A DNA stretch of 64,000 nt, from assembly GCF_003058225.1 (NCBI RefSeq), contig NZ_QBUG01000001.1:868001-932000 (forward strand). The letters run 5' to 3'. The translations under genes and the position numbers were made by a program. This DNA comes from Promicromonospora sp. AC04 (GTDB taxonomy: Bacteria; Actinomycetota; Actinomycetes; Actinomycetales; Cellulomonadaceae). This document shows positions 8,123 through 17,702 of the stretch, one piece after another. The first letter of the stretch is position 1. The number at the start of each line of letters is the position of its first letter. Below the pieces are notes generated by a model. That model was given only the letters and a program-made list of their open reading frames with translations. It was not told where the DNA came from and did no database searches.

Positions 8123-8590
8123 ATGAAGCGAGCGAGCGGCAAGTCCACCTGCCCGGTGAACTTCGGGCTGGAGGCGTTCGGTGACCCGTGGTCCCTGCTC
8201 GTGGTGCGCGACGTCGTGTACTTCGGCAAGCACACGTTCAACGAGTTCCTGGCGGGCGACGAGGCCATCTCGCCGAGCGTGCTGTCCGCCCGCCTCGACT
8301 CGCTGACCGACGCCGGGATCCTGCGCCGGTCCCCCGACCCGGTCGACCGGCGCCGCGTGCGCTACGACCTCACCGAGCGCGGCCTCGGCCTGATCCCGAT
8401 CATGGTCGAGATCGCCGAGTGGAGCGCCGCGCACGACCCGGACACGGGCGCGCCTGCGGACTGGATCGCCCTCGTGCGGGAGAACAAGCCGGAGATGGTC
8501 CGCCGCTACGCCGAGACGGTGCGTCGGGGCGGGAGCGTCTTCGTGGGCGACGACAGCGTGCTGGCCCAGGTGCAGGCTCTGGGAGCCTGA
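8123..8590 (+). CDS. HxlR-family transcriptional regulator
   Basis: 155 residues with the HxlR winged helix: CPVNFGLEAFGDPWSLLVVR, then the FNEFLA and ISPSVLSARLDSLTDAGILRR recognition-helix region and the wing PVDRRRVRYDLTERG. Cys10 matches the N-terminal cysteine that redox-sensing members (YodB/HypR type) use, so it may respond to electrophiles or oxidants; that is inference. GGGAGG precedes the ATG. Divergent from the MFS exporter, with a palindromic operator between. Confidence 0.88.
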   Translation: MKRASGKSTCPVNFGLEAFGDPWSLLVVRDVVYFGKHTFNEFLAGDEAISPSVLSARLDSLTDAGILRRSPDPVDRRRVRYDLTERGLGLIPIMVEIAEWSAAHDPDTGAPADWIALVRENKPEMVRRYAETVRRGGSVFVGDDSVLAQVQALGA

Positions 8591-8616
8591 CCCGGGCCCA
8601 GCCGGCGCGCGTTGGT

Positions 8617-9369
8617 TCAGAGCTCCTGCGCGAGCGCGTCCTGCTGGATCTTGGCGAGCTCGGCGGTGCCGCCCACCGCGAGGTCGAGCAGCGCGTCGAG
8701 CTCGGCGCGGTCGAACGGCGCGTGCTCGGCGGTGCCCTGCACCTCGATGAACTTGCCGGCGCCCGTGACCACCACGTTCATGTCGGTCTCGGCGCGCACG
8801 TCCTCCACGTAGGGCAGGTCGAGCATCGGGGTGCCGTCGATGATGCCGACGGAGACGGCGGCGACCGAGTCCGAGAGCACCTGCTTGCCGCCCTTGATGT
8901 GCCCGTGCCTGCGGCCCCACGCGATCGCGTCGACGAGGGCCACGTAGGCGCCGGTGATCGCGGCGGTGCGGGTCCCGCCGTCGGCCTGCAGCACGTCGCA
9001 GTCGAGCACGATGGAGTTCTCGCCGAGCGCGCTCATGTCGACGACGGCGCGCAGCGACCGGCCGATGAGGCGCGAGATCTCGTGCGTGCGGCCGCCGATC
9101 TTGCCCTTCACGGACTCGCGCTGGCTGCGCTCGTTGGTGGCGCGCGGCAGCATCGCGTACTCGGCGGTGACCCAGCCCTCGCCGGATCCCTTGCGCCAGC
9201 GCGGCACGCCCTCCGTGAACGAGGCCACGCACAGCACGCGCGTGCGCCCGAACTCCACGAGCACCGATCCCTCGGCCTCGTCGAGCCAGCCCCGGGTGAT
9301 CTTCACGGGGCGGAGCTGGTCGGTGGCGCGCCCGTCGGCGCGGACGACTGTGTTGGTGCTGGAGGTCAT
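8617..9369 (-). CDS. rph: Ribonuclease PH
   Basis: 250 residues. A phosphorolytic 3'-5' exoribonuclease that trims tRNA 3' ends. Family blocks visible: [59 protein letters not shown], and [20 protein letters not shown]. The length is typical. A TAGGGT box 6 bases before the ATG indicates a leaderless transcript, so although it follows the Rv1339-like gene it can be expressed on its own. Confidence 0.95.
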   Translation of the reverse strand: MTSSTNTVVRADGRATDQLRPVKITRGWLDEAEGSVLVEFGRTRVLCVASFTEGVPRWRKGSGEGWVTAEYAMLPRATNERSQRESVKGKIGGRTHEISRLIGRSLRAVVDMSALGENSIVLDCDVLQADGGTRTAAITGAYVALVDAIAWGRRHGHIKGGKQVLSDSVAAVSVGIIDGTPMLDLPYVEDVRAETDMNVVVTGAGKFIEVQGTAEHAPFDRAELDALLDLAVGGTAELAKIQQDALAQEL

Positions 9370-9375
9370 GCGCCC

Positions 9376-9381
9376 ACCCTA
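9376..9381 (-). promoter_or_regulatory. -10 box of rph (leaderless)
   Basis: TAGGGT on the minus strand, 6 bases before the rph ATG at 9369. Confidence 0.55.
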
Positions 9382-9448
9382 ACGAGCCGCACGGCCCGCC
9401 GCGTCAGCCGGACCGGTCACCCGGGTGACCCGTCCGGCCGGCACGTCG

Positions 9449-10276
9449 TCAGAGGTCGTAGACCGTGCCCGGCTGCGCGACGTCGACCGGGCCCGCGTAG
9501 GACCCGCGCGCCTCGGCCAGGGAGTCCGCGGGATCGTTCCACACCGGCAGGTGCGTGAGCAGCAGGCGGCGGGCGCCGGCGTCGGTCGCCACCTGGCCGG
9601 CGCGGCGGCCGGTGAGGTGGATACCGCGCTCGACGACGTCGTCGCGCCCCTCGAGGAACGCGGCCTCGCTGAGCAGCAGGTCGGCGTCACGCGCCAGCTC
9701 GACCACTGACGAGCACGCGTCGGTGTCCCCCGTGTACGCCAGCGTCGCCGTCCCGCCCGACGACGACGGGCCGGTCACCCGCACGCCGTACGTCTCGACC
9801 GGGTGGAACACCCGGTGCGGCTCGATGGTCAGCGGTCCCACCTCGACCAGCTTGTGCTCGGCCCAGGACTGGAAGTCGAAGTCGTTCTCCATGGTCTCGC
9901 CCGCACTGAGCCCGGACGAGTGCGCGAGGTGCCGCGCGGCGTCCGCGGGTCCGTAGACGGGCAGGCGCTTGGGCCGGCGGCCGGTGCGCAGCGAACCGTG
10001 CCGGGGGTGGTACCGCAGGTACACGTACAGGCCCGAGAGGTCCGCGCAGTGGTCGGGGTGCAGGTGCGAGATCGACACCGCGTCGAGCGCCATGGGATCC
10101 ATGTGCCGCTGCAGGGCGCCGAACGCGCCGTTGCCGAGGTCGAGCAGGAGGTTCCAGTCACGCGGCTGGTAGCCGGCCGCGGCCGCCTCCGCGGCCGTGA
10201 CCCGCACCAGGTACGACGACGCGGGCGTGGCCGGGCCCGGGAACGAACCGGAGACCCCGAGCGGGACGAGGCGCAT
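9449..10276 (-). CDS. Metallo-beta-lactamase-fold hydrolase, Rv1339-like
   Basis: 275 residues. The dinuclear metal motif is SHLHPDHCAD, with further ligands in PHRVFHPVET, YTGDTDAC and LLLTHLPVW. Its position between murI and rph matches mycobacterial Rv1339, which has been reported as an atypical class II cyclic-nucleotide phosphodiesterase; that activity is inferred here from family and synteny. Its ATG overlaps the murI stop by one base (TGATG), indicating translational coupling to murI. No signal peptide is evident, so it is probably cytosolic. Confidence 0.85.
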   Translation of the reverse strand: MRLVPLGVSGSFPGPATPASSYLVRVTAAEAAAAGYQPRDWNLLLDLGNGAFGALQRHMDPMALDAVSISHLHPDHCADLSGLYVYLRYHPRHGSLRTGRRPKRLPVYGPADAARHLAHSSGLSAGETMENDFDFQSWAEHKLVEVGPLTIEPHRVFHPVETYGVRVTGPSSSGGTATLAYTGDTDACSSVVELARDADLLLSEAAFLEGRDDVVERGIHLTGRRAGQVATDAGARRLLLTHLPVWNDPADSLAEARGSYAGPVDVAQPGTVYDL

Positions 10277-11079
10277 CAGACGGCCTCCACGAGGGACACC
10301 TCGGGGCCGAGGAACCGGCCGGCCAGCTGCCCGAACGGGGCCGGGTCACCGGTGGTGAGGAACCGGTGCACGGGCGCACCGGCGTCTGGCGCGCGCTCGA
10401 GGTCGTGGGCCACGAGCGTGCGGTACACGTCCTTCGCGGTCTCGTCCGCGCTGGAGACCAGCGTGACCTCCTCACCCATGACGTAGGAGATGGCGCCCGC
10501 GAGCAGCGGGTAGTGCGTGCAGCCCAGCACGAGCGTGTCGACGCCGGCCGCCCTGACCGGGTCGAGGTACTCGTGCGCGAACTTCTGTACCTCCGGACCC
10601 GACGTCCTGCCCTCTTCGACGAAGCGTACGAACTCCGGGCAGGCCTGGCTCGTGATGGTCAGGCCGGGGGTGACGTGGAAAGCGTCGTCGTACGCCCGCG
10701 ACTGCACCGTCGTGCGCGTGCCGATGACGCCGATCCGCCCCGACCGGGTGGCGGTCACCGCGGCCCGGGCCGCGGGCAGGATCACCTCGACCACGGGGAT
10801 GCCGTGGCGCTGTTCGTACCGCTCGCGCGCGTCGCGCATCATCGCCGACGACGCCGTGTTGCACGCGATGACCAGCATCTTCACGCCGTCCGCCACGAGC
10901 CGGTCCATGGCGTCCAGCGCCATGGCGCGCACGGCGGCGATCGGCTTGGGGCCGTACGGGCTGTTCACGGTGTCGCCGAGATACCGGACCTGCTCGTTGG
11001 GCAGCTGGTCCAGGATGGCGCGCGCAACCGTGAGGCCGCCGAGGCCGGAGTCGAAGATGCCGATGGGCGCGTCGTTCAC
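10276..11079 (-). CDS. murI: Glutamate racemase
   Basis: 267 residues. It makes D-glutamate for peptidoglycan. The two catalytic cysteines are in [10 protein letters not shown] and [11 protein letters not shown], and the N terminus has [16 protein letters not shown]. The GTG at 11079 is preceded at 7 bases by TAGGCT and has no Shine-Dalgarno, so it is probably leaderless. The downstream Rv1339-like gene is coupled to it by a one-base overlap. Confidence 0.95.
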   Translation of the reverse strand: MNDAPIGIFDSGLGGLTVARAILDQLPNEQVRYLGDTVNSPYGPKPIAAVRAMALDAMDRLVADGVKMLVIACNTASSAMMRDARERYEQRHGIPVVEVILPAARAAVTATRSGRIGVIGTRTTVQSRAYDDAFHVTPGLTITSQACPEFVRFVEEGRTSGPEVQKFAHEYLDPVRAAGVDTLVLGCTHYPLLAGAISYVMGEEVTLVSSADETAKDVYRTLVAHDLERAPDAGAPVHRFLTTGDPAPFGQLAGRFLGPEVSLVEAV

Positions 11080-11086
11080 GGGGTGA

Positions 11087-11092
11087 AGCCTA
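11087..11092 (-). promoter_or_regulatory. -10 box of murI (leaderless)
   Basis: TAGGCT on the minus strand, 7 bases before the GTG at 11079. Confidence 0.55.
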
Positions 11093-11180
11093 ACGAGGAC
11101 ATTGTTCCGGAACCGTTACCCGTGAGCCGCGCCACGCGTGACGCGTGACACGTTTCGGCAGGTCAGGGCATCAGGCTGGC

Positions 11181-11951
11181 TCACAGGGATGACGTGGCCG
11201 GGCCGGAGGGGCGCCGCCCCCGCAGCTCCGCGAGCATCACGTCCATCAGGGTCTCCTGGGCGTAGCCCGCCGCGACGAACACCCCCGACCAGAAGCGCCG
11301 CGCCGCGCGGCCGTCGGTGGCCACGGGGATCTCGCGACCGGCCTGCCGGTCCCACATGATCTCGTCGGTGAGCTGCATGACCTGGTCGTCGGTCTTCAGG
11401 CCGAGCCGCTCGGCGATCACGAGCCGTACGTCGGTGAGCGCCCCGGCGAACTGTTCGGCCTCCTCGCGCGGCACCCGCACCGGCGGCGGCGCCCCGTGCC
11501 GGCCCAGCGGCGAGGGAGCGTCCTCGCCCGAGGGCAGGTCGAGCAGCGCGGCGAACGCCTCGAGCCGCTCCACCTTGGCCTGGGCGACATCGTTCTGCGT
11601 GAGCCGGCGGAACTCGTCGGCGATGTCCGTGTCGTCCTTGCTCGCGTCCGGCAGGAGCCGCCGCGCCGCGGGGTCCGTCGGGATGCGTCCCACACCGGTC
11701 ACGCCCGTGAGGCGCGCCAGGTCGGCGTCGGTCAGCTCGTCCGGGGCGAGAAGGCCGTTGGCCCACGCCTGGCCCTTGCCCGGGCCGGGGTGCGTCGAAG
11801 GGCCCGGGTCGTCACCGTCGGCGAACAGGTCCAGGCCCGCCTCGTCGCGGAGCATCTCGGCGACGTCGCGCGCCACCCTGGCCAGGACGACCCGCTCCAC
11901 CGGTTCGAACCTTGCCTCGTAACCCCGCCGCATGGCGCGGAACGGAGTCAT
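11181..11951 (-). CDS. DUF2017 family protein
   Basis: 256 residues, mostly helical and charged, with no membrane segment. It begins [19 protein letters not shown] and contains [10 protein letters not shown] and [19 protein letters not shown], the pattern of DUF2017, which in actinobacteria lies directly after clpS. The role is unknown; the constant pairing hints at a link with the ClpS/ClpP proteolytic pathway. The ATG overlaps the clpS stop by four bases (ATGA), so the two are translationally coupled. Confidence 0.85.
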   Translation of the reverse strand: MTPFRAMRRGYEARFEPVERVVLARVARDVAEMLRDEAGLDLFADGDDPGPSTHPGPGKGQAWANGLLAPDELTDADLARLTGVTGVGRIPTDPAARRLLPDASKDDTDIADEFRRLTQNDVAQAKVERLEAFAALLDLPSGEDAPSPLGRHGAPPPVRVPREEAEQFAGALTDVRLVIAERLGLKTDDQVMQLTDEIMWDRQAGREIPVATDGRAARRFWSGVFVAAGYAQETLMDVMLAELRGRRPSGPATSSL

Positions 11952-12289
11952 GCGGCTCCCCGCGCGCCCGACTCCTGCAGCGTGGCCCACAACCCGAACC
12001 CATGCATCGCCTGCACGTCCACCTCCATGCGTTCGCGCCCGCCGCTGGACACGACCGCGCGACCGTCCTTGTGCACCTGGGTCATGAGCCGTTCCGCCTT
12101 GACGCGCGGGTACCCGAAATAGCTCTCGAACACGTACGTCACGTACGACATCAGGTTCACCGGGTCGTTCCAGACGATCGTCACCCATGGGTCGGCAACC
12201 CCCGAGGCGATGTCCGCCTCAGTGTCCTCCTCGACGGCCGTCCCGGCTGACCCCATGGGCGTGAGCAGCGGCGGTGGGGAAGAAGTCAC
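11948..12289 (-). CDS. clpS: ATP-dependent Clp protease adaptor ClpS
   Basis: 113 residues. ClpS delivers N-degron substrates to the Clp unfoldase. Key motifs: [19 protein letters not shown] (the N-degron pocket, with the conserved NDP), then a Lys/Arg helix and [20 protein letters not shown]. The start is taken as GTG at 12289 because TAGAGT lies 7 bases upstream, the leaderless pattern of this genome; an internal ATG at 12256 (MGSAG) is possible. Coupled to DUF2017. Confidence 0.93.
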   Translation of the reverse strand: MTSSPPPLLTPMGSAGTAVEEDTEADIASGVADPWVTIVWNDPVNLMSYVTYVFESYFGYPRVKAERLMTQVHKDGRAVVSSGGRERMEVDVQAMHGFGLWATLQESGARGAA

Positions 12290-12296
12290 AGGTCTC

Positions 12297-12302
12297 ACTC
12301 TA
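12297..12302 (-). promoter_or_regulatory. -10 box of clpS (leaderless)
   Basis: TAGAGT on the minus strand, 7 bases before the GTG at 12289. Confidence 0.5.
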
Positions 12303-12364
12303 GGCGGTTTCGTCCCTCCGCTGGACACCCTTGTCCGAGATTTTCGCGAAGTTGTCGCCGGGCT

Positions 12365-12390
12365 GTGACCTCGGACCACCGGTCGGTCAC
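12365..12390 (-). terminator. Possible pncB terminator hairpin
   Basis: GTGACC (12365-12370) and GGTCAC (12385-12390) can pair, with a further short GACC/GGTC pairing inside. It lies downstream of the pncB stop on the minus strand and upstream of clpS. The stem is short, so this is tentative. Confidence 0.35.
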
Positions 12391-12428
12391 GGGCGGTTCA
12401 CCGAGCGGGTCCAGGTGCCGGTCCGAAC

Positions 12429-13877
12429 TCAGTCGAGGAGGCCGTCCAGCCGGAGGTCCACGGTCGGGATGGCGGGGTCGCCCTTGGACAGACGACGCGC
12501 TCCGCGCGGCAGCTCGGCGCGCACCATACCGTGGTTGATCGCCGCGTTCGCGACCCCGTACGGGCCCACCCAGCGCGAGTCGACGGCGCCGTCGACGACC
12601 AGCGGGGCGAGCAGCGGACGCAGGTCGTCGCTCTGCGGGCTCCACTCCGCCACCGCCGTGTCCGGGCCGGTCACCATGATCTCCTCGACCGCGTACCCAT
12701 CGCGGCCGTAGCGCCGCGCTGCCGCCTTGCGGCCGCCCACCGACGCCTTGTTGGCCGACGCCTTCGCCACCGGCTGCAGCACCCCCGACGCGTCGGCGCG
12801 CGCCACCAGCTTGTAGACCATGCCGCAGGTCGGCGCGCCTGAACCGGTAACGAGCGACGTCCCGACGCCGTACACATCCACGGGCGCGGCGGCCAGGGCC
12901 GCGATCGCGAACTCGTCGAGGTCGGAGGTGACCACGATCTTCGTGTCCCGGGCGCCGAGCGAGTCGAGCTGCTTGCGGACCTCCTGCGCCAGCCCGCCGA
13001 GGTCGCCCGAGTCGAGGCGCACCGCGCCCAGCCCGGTCCCCGCGACCTCGACGGCGGTCGCCACGCCCTGCTTCACGTCGTACGTGTCGACCAGGAGCGT
13101 CGTACCCGGCCCCAGCGAGGCGACCTGCGAGGCGAAGGCCTCCCGCTCGGTGTCGTGCAGCAGCGTGAAGGCGTGCGCGGCCGTGCCGATGGTGTCCAGC
13201 CCGTACCGCATCCCGGCCTCGAGGTTCGACGTGCCGGCGAAGCCACCGATCACGGCGGCCCGGGCCGCCGCGACGGCCGCCTGCTCGCTCGCCCGGCGCG
13301 AGCCCATCTCCAGCACGGGGCGGCCTCCGGCCGCGCTCGTCATGCGCGACGCCGCCGACGCCACCGCCGAGTCGTAGTTCAGGATCGACAGGATCAGGGT
13401 CTCCAGGAGCACTGCCTCGGCGAAGGTCCCCTCGACCTGCAGCACGGGCGAGCCGGGGAAGAACACCTCGCCCTCGACGTATCCCTGGATGGTCCCGGTG
13501 AACCGGTAGTTCGCGAGGTAGTCGAGGGTCCGGCGGTCCACCACGCCGTTGCCCTCGAGAAATGCCAGCTCGGCGTCCTCGAACACGAAGTGTGGCAGCG
13601 CTTCCAAGACGCGGCCGGTACCTGCCAGGACGCCGTAGCGTCGGCCCGCGGGCAGGCGCCGGGTGAACACCTCGAACACGCAGTGCCGGTGCGCGGTGCC
13701 GTCGGCGAGCGCCGCCTGGAGCATGGTCAGCTCGTACCGGTCGGTCAGCAGCGCGACCGACGGGCGCACCGCCGGAAGGGGTGCTGCGGGAAGCGGCCGC
13801 GGCTCTTTGACACCGTTGTCAAAGGCAGGCCACGAGTCTGTGAGCGAGGCGCCGATGCCCCGAAGCTCGTCGGTCAT
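12429..13877 (-). CDS. pncB: Nicotinate phosphoribosyltransferase
   Basis: 482 residues. It makes nicotinate mononucleotide from nicotinate and PRPP in NAD salvage. Visible: LLTDRYELTMLQAALADGT at the N terminus, FEVFTRRLPAGRRYGV, GSRRASEQAAVAAARAA, the phosphoribosyl region LVDTYDVKQGV and AVRLDSGDL, and VYGVGTSLVTGSGAPTCGMV. ATG at 13877 is supported by a leaderless TACCGT box 6 bases before it; the frame stays open upstream but runs antisense to nothing known. Adjacent to clpS as in Mycobacterium. Confidence 0.93.
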   Translation of the reverse strand: MTDELRGIGASLTDSWPAFDNGVKEPRPLPAAPLPAVRPSVALLTDRYELTMLQAALADGTAHRHCVFEVFTRRLPAGRRYGVLAGTGRVLEALPHFVFEDAELAFLEGNGVVDRRTLDYLANYRFTGTIQGYVEGEVFFPGSPVLQVEGTFAEAVLLETLILSILNYDSAVASAASRMTSAAGGRPVLEMGSRRASEQAAVAAARAAVIGGFAGTSNLEAGMRYGLDTIGTAAHAFTLLHDTEREAFASQVASLGPGTTLLVDTYDVKQGVATAVEVAGTGLGAVRLDSGDLGGLAQEVRKQLDSLGARDTKIVVTSDLDEFAIAALAAAPVDVYGVGTSLVTGSGAPTCGMVYKLVARADASGVLQPVAKASANKASVGGRKAAARRYGRDGYAVEEIMVTGPDTAVAEWSPQSDDLRPLLAPLVVDGAVDSRWVGPYGVANAAINHGMVRAELPRGARRLSKGDPAIPTVDLRLDGLLD

Positions 13878-13883
13878 GGACTC

Positions 13884-13889
13884 ACGGTA
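13884..13889 (-). promoter_or_regulatory. -10 box of pncB (leaderless)
   Basis: TACCGT on the minus strand, 6 bases before the ATG at 13877. Confidence 0.5.
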
Positions 13890-13969
13890 GGCCAGAGAAC
13901 TGGCCAGGGCCGAGCGAATGCGGCCGTGACGGCCTCTTGTCTCACCATGCGGATCGTCTCGCTCCCGTA

Positions 13970-15775
13970 CTACTTCTGTCCGACGAACCAGCGCCGGACC
14001 TGGGCCACGCGCGCGGTCAGCTGGTCGGCCGTCGCGAGCGGCACCTCGGGGCCGCCGCACTTGCGGCGCAGCTCGGCGTGGACCATGCCGTGCGGCTGCC
14101 CGCTGCGCTTGGCCCATGCGGAGACGAGCTTGGACAGCTCCTTGCGCAGCTCCGCCGCGCGACGGTGCTCCTGCTCGGACCGCTCGTTCTCCACCTCGCG
14201 GGCGGTCGGGGCTCCCCCGCGCGCCTTGAGGTGGTCCGCCTGGCGCTGCCGCAGCAGCGTCGCTACCTGGTCCGGCTCCAGCAGCCCGGGCAGCCCGAGG
14301 AAGTCCTGCTCCTCCGCCGAGCCCAGGTCCGCGCTCGTGCCGAACTCGCCCCCGTCGAACAGGACCCGGTCGAACGAGGCCTGGGCGTCGAGCGCCTGGA
14401 ACGAGCCCAGCAGCTCGCTCGACGCCTTCTCCTCCTTGTTGGCCTCCGCGATCAGCGCGGCCTCCGGGTCGTACTCGATGCCCTGCTCCTCGGCCGTGCG
14501 CGGCCGGTCGAGCGCGTGGTCGCGCTCCTGCTCCATCGAGCCCGCCAGGTTCAGCAGCGGCGCGACGCTCGGCAGGAAGATCGACGCCGTCTCGCCGCGC
14601 TTGCGCGCACGGACGAACCGGCCGATCGCCTGCGCGAAGTACAGCGGCGTCGAGGCGCTCGTGGCATACACGCCGACGGCGAGGCGCGGCACGTCCACGC
14701 CCTCCGACACCATGCGCACGGCCACCATCCAGCGGTCCTCGCTCTGCGCGAACTCCTCGATGCGCCCGGACGCGCCTTCGTCGTCGGACAGGACGACGGT
14801 GGGGCGCTTGCCCGTGATCTCGTGCAGGTGCTTGGCGTAGGCGCGCGCGTTGTCCTGGTCCGTTGCGATGACCAGGCCACCGGCGTCGGGCACCGTGCGG
14901 CGCACCTCGGCGAGGCGCTTGTCCGCGGCCGCGAGCACCGACGGGATCCACTGCCCCTCCGGATCCAGCGCGGTACGCCAGGCCTGCCCGGTCATGTCCT
15001 TGGTCATGGCCTCGCCGAGGCGGGCGCTGACCTCGTCGCCCATCTTGGTGCGCCAGCGCATGTCGCCCGCGTAGGACATGAACAGGACGGGGCGGACCAC
15101 GTGGTCGCGCAGGGCCTCGCCGTAGCCGTAGGTGTAGTCCGCCTTCGACCGGCGGATGCCCTCGGCGTCTGCCTCGTACTCGACGAACGGGATCGCCGAC
15201 GTGTCGCTCCGGAACGGGGTGCCGGTGAGCGCCAGGCGGCGCTCCGCCGGCTCGAAGGCCTCGCGGACGGCGTCACCCCAGCTCAGGGCGTCACCGCCGT
15301 GGTGCACCTCGTCCAGGATCACGAGGGTGCGCGACGCCTCCGTGCGGGCACGGTGCAGCGCCGGCTTGGCCGCGACCTGCGCGTAGGTGAGCGCGACGCC
15401 GTCGTAGTGGGAGCCGTGCCTGCCCTGGGAGTTCTTGAAGTGGGGGTCGATGCGGATGCCGACGCGCGCCGCGGCGTCGGCCCACTGGGTCTTCAGGTGC
15501 TCGGTGGGCGCCACGACCGTGACGCGCCGGACGATGCCCTGCTCGAGGAGCTCGGTGGCGATGCGCAGCGCGAACGTCGTCTTGCCCGCGCCCGGGGTGG
15601 CGACGGCCAGAAAGTCCCGCGGGTTCTGCTCGCGGTACTGCTCCAGGGCCTCCGCCTGCCAGGCGCGCAGACTCGACGCCGTGCCCCAGGGGGCGCGGCG
15701 TGGAAAGGCAGGGCTGAGCGACGAAGCGGCCGCAGACGACGGTGTGTGGGGCAGCTGCTGCGGCTGGCTCGTCAC
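13970..15775 (-). CDS. DEAD/DEAH-box (SF2) helicase
   Basis: 601 residues. Motif I ATPGAGKTTFAL, motif II DEVHHGGD (a DEVH box), motif III ALTGTPFRSD and motif VI QAIGRFVRARKRG are all present, so it should be an active ATP-dependent SF2 translocase. The C-terminal 200 residues are charged and helical, with two long Glu/Arg-rich segments. The substrate is unknown; in actinobacteria it usually accompanies a DUF3039 gene. GTG at 15775 overlaps the DUF3039 stop by four bases (GTGA), so the two are translationally coupled. An in-frame start at 15847 would overlap DUF3039 much further and is not preferred. Confidence 0.88.
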   Translation of the reverse strand: MTSQPQQLPHTPSSAAASSLSPAFPRRAPWGTASSLRAWQAEALEQYREQNPRDFLAVATPGAGKTTFALRIATELLEQGIVRRVTVVAPTEHLKTQWADAAARVGIRIDPHFKNSQGRHGSHYDGVALTYAQVAAKPALHRARTEASRTLVILDEVHHGGDALSWGDAVREAFEPAERRLALTGTPFRSDTSAIPFVEYEADAEGIRRSKADYTYGYGEALRDHVVRPVLFMSYAGDMRWRTKMGDEVSARLGEAMTKDMTGQAWRTALDPEGQWIPSVLAAADKRLAEVRRTVPDAGGLVIATDQDNARAYAKHLHEITGKRPTVVLSDDEGASGRIEEFAQSEDRWMVAVRMVSEGVDVPRLAVGVYATSASTPLYFAQAIGRFVRARKRGETASIFLPSVAPLLNLAGSMEQERDHALDRPRTAEEQGIEYDPEAALIAEANKEEKASSELLGSFQALDAQASFDRVLFDGGEFGTSADLGSAEEQDFLGLPGLLEPDQVATLLRQRQADHLKARGGAPTAREVENERSEQEHRRAAELRKELSKLVSAWAKRSGQPHGMVHAELRRKCGGPEVPLATADQLTARVAQVRRWFVGQK

Positions 15776-16074
15776 TTGGTGGAGTCGCCCTCGCCGCCGT
15801 CCTGCGGATCGCGGAGACCGTCGTAGATCTCCTTGCACCTGGGACACACCGGGAACTTGCCCGGATCCCGGCCCGGGACCCAGACCTTGCCGCAGAGCGC
15901 GATCACTGGCTTGCCGCTCATGGCGGACTGCATGATCTTCTCCTTGCGCACATAGTGCGCAAAACGCTCGTGGTCTCCCGGCTCTGTCTCCTCCCGGGTC
16001 TCCTCGCGCTCGAGGACGCTCGTGCCGCCCTGCGTACTGGGCTCGTCCTGCGGGTTGGAGAGTGGTTCGGTCAT
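15772..16074 (-). CDS. DUF3039 family zinc-ribbon-like protein
   Basis: 100 residues. The C-terminal half has IALCGKVWVPGRDPGKFPVC followed at once by PRCKEIYDGL, a likely zinc ribbon (one Cys, then CPRC). The N-terminal 45 residues are acidic. The role is unknown. It is the first gene of a coupled pair with the SF2 helicase, which suggests they act together. A TAGACT box 7 bases before the ATG indicates a leaderless mRNA. Confidence 0.85.
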   Translation of the reverse strand: MTEPLSNPQDEPSTQGGTSVLEREETREETEPGDHERFAHYVRKEKIMQSAMSGKPVIALCGKVWVPGRDPGKFPVCPRCKEIYDGLRDPQDGGEGDSTK

Positions 16075-16081
16075 GCCGAGA

Positions 16082-16087
16082 AGTCTA
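16082..16087 (-). promoter_or_regulatory. -10 box of the DUF3039-helicase operon (leaderless)
   Basis: TAGACT on the minus strand, 7 bases before the ATG at 16074. Confidence 0.55.
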
Positions 16088-16197
16088 CGCGGGACCACCG
16101 ACAGCCTCACCGGCGGCACGCGCTCCCGAGCAGGTCCGGAGCCTCCGCCGGACAACGCGAGCGCAGAATCCCTTGCGGTGGTGTCGGTGACCACGGC

Positions 16198-16203
16198 TAT
16201 AAC
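16198..16203 (+). promoter_or_regulatory. -10 box of the AAA ATPase gene (leaderless)
   Basis: TATAAC lies 7 bases before the ATG at 16211, and no Shine-Dalgarno sequence is seen. Confidence 0.55.
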
Positions 16204-16210
16204 TGTCTCC

Positions 16211-17695
16211 ATGTCACATCCCAGCCCCGAGAGGAGCCTCACTCTGCCCGACGACGGCGCCGCCCCCGCGACCGACTTCGCCGAGACCCTGTCCAGCGCT
16301 CTGTCCGACAACCTGGCCGACAGCATGGCCGACGACCTGACCGACGCGCTCCCGGACGACCTGACCGGCGAGCTGCCGGTGACCGCTCCGTTCCCCCACG
16401 GCCTGCCCGAACCCGTCTGGCCCGACTTCGGCGACCACGACGAGGGCGCCCGCCGCGCCGTCGCCGCCGTCGCCGCCATGCTGGGCCGCCCCATCCCGGA
16501 ACGCCCGAGAGAGCCCCGCTCCACGAGCGAGTGGCTCACGCGCCAGTGGGACGTCGAGGAGAGCACGCTCGTCAACGTCTCGCGCGACATGTCGCGCACC
16601 CTGCAGCGGCTGCACGCCTACGCGCTGCAGCGCTGGGTGGACCGGCACCCGGACGACGTCTCCGTGTTCGGCCCGGGCGGGGCACCGCAGCGCGCCGCGC
16701 TCGACCTCGGCAACGGCACCTCGGTCAGCGTGCCGGCCGTCGCCGCCGTGCTGTTCCCCGCCGGGTCCGCCTACGACACGCCGGTCGCCGTCGAGGTGGC
16801 CTACCGGTACGGCACCCCCACGGTGACCGCCTTCACCCCGCCGGGCGGGCTGGCGCTCGCCGAGCAGGTCCTCGCGGACCTGACCCGCACGCTCGAGGCG
16901 GACCACCCGTACCGCGGCGGCGTCCTGTCGGCGCGGCCCGGGAACGGCACCGTGGAGCTGACCCCGGTCAAGCACACGGTGCAGGTGCGCGGCGACGTCG
17001 TGCTGCCCGCCGACCTGTGGCGCGAGGTGGACCTGTTCTGCTCCAGCGTGACCACGCGCCGCGACGCGCTGCGCGCCCTGGGCCACACCACGTCGCGCGG
17101 GCTGCTGCTCGCCGGCAAACCGGGCGTCGGCAAGACGAAGCTCACGCGGGTGATCGCCACCGAGCTCGCGGGGCCGCTCACGGTGGTGCTCGTCACCGCC
17201 GAGGTGCTGCGCACCTGGATGACCGAGCTGTACGAGGAGATCCGCGGCCTGGGCCCGTGCCTCGTGGTGCTGGAGGAGATCGACTCCGTGGCGTCCAAGG
17301 GCTCGCGCGGGGACACCTCGTTCGCCGAGTTCCTCGACGCCCTGGACGGCACCCGCAGCTCGGACGACGTGCTCACCGTCGGCACCACGAACGACCCCGA
17401 CGCCCTCGACCCCGCCGTGAAGCGCCCCGGGCGCTTCGACACCATCATCGAGGTGCCGCCGCCGGACCAGGCGGGACGCATGGCGATCCTGCGCCTCTTC
17501 CTGCCGCCCGACTCCCCGGTGGACGTGGACCTGGTCGCCTCCTACCTGGACGGCGCCACGGGCGCGGACCTGCGCGAGGTCGCCCGCCGCTCCATCCTGG
17601 AGCACGGTCCCGACGGCCTCACCACCAGCCGGGTCGCCGACGTGGCGACGTCCGGCCGGTGGAAGCCCGCCCCGGTGGCGGGGAACTACCTCTGA
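16211..17695 (+). CDS. Classical AAA+ ATPase
   Basis: 494 residues. The C-terminal AAA module has Walker A LAGKPGVGKTKL, Walker B CLVVLEEIDSV and the second region of homology ending VKRPGRFDTIIEVPPPD, as in Cdc48/FtsH-type AAA proteins. The N-terminal about 270 residues are unlike known adaptor domains; residues 15-60 form an acidic Asp/Leu repeat. There is no membrane segment or protease motif, so it probably works as an unfoldase or remodelling factor with an unknown partner. Divergent from the DUF3039-helicase operon and convergent with nagB, whose stop is 8 bases beyond its own. Confidence 0.8.
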   Translation: MSHPSPERSLTLPDDGAAPATDFAETLSSALSDNLADSMADDLTDALPDDLTGELPVTAPFPHGLPEPVWPDFGDHDEGARRAVAAVAAMLGRPIPERPREPRSTSEWLTRQWDVEESTLVNVSRDMSRTLQRLHAYALQRWVDRHPDDVSVFGPGGAPQRAALDLGNGTSVSVPAVAAVLFPAGSAYDTPVAVEVAYRYGTPTVTAFTPPGGLALAEQVLADLTRTLEADHPYRGGVLSARPGNGTVELTPVKHTVQVRGDVVLPADLWREVDLFCSSVTTRRDALRALGHTTSRGLLLAGKPGVGKTKLTRVIATELAGPLTVVLVTAEVLRTWMTELYEEIRGLGPCLVVLEEIDSVASKGSRGDTSFAEFLDALDGTRSSDDVLTVGTTNDPDALDPAVKRPGRFDTIIEVPPPDQAGRMAILRLFLPPDSPVDVDLVASYLDGATGADLREVARRSILEHGPDGLTTSRVADVATSGRWKPAPVAGNYL

Positions 17696-17702
17696 CGTGC
17701 GC

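Noticed and set aside
13878-14951. Upstream extension of the pncB frame
   Set aside because: It runs through the helicase gene on the same strand in another frame; a leaderless promoter fixes pncB at 13877.
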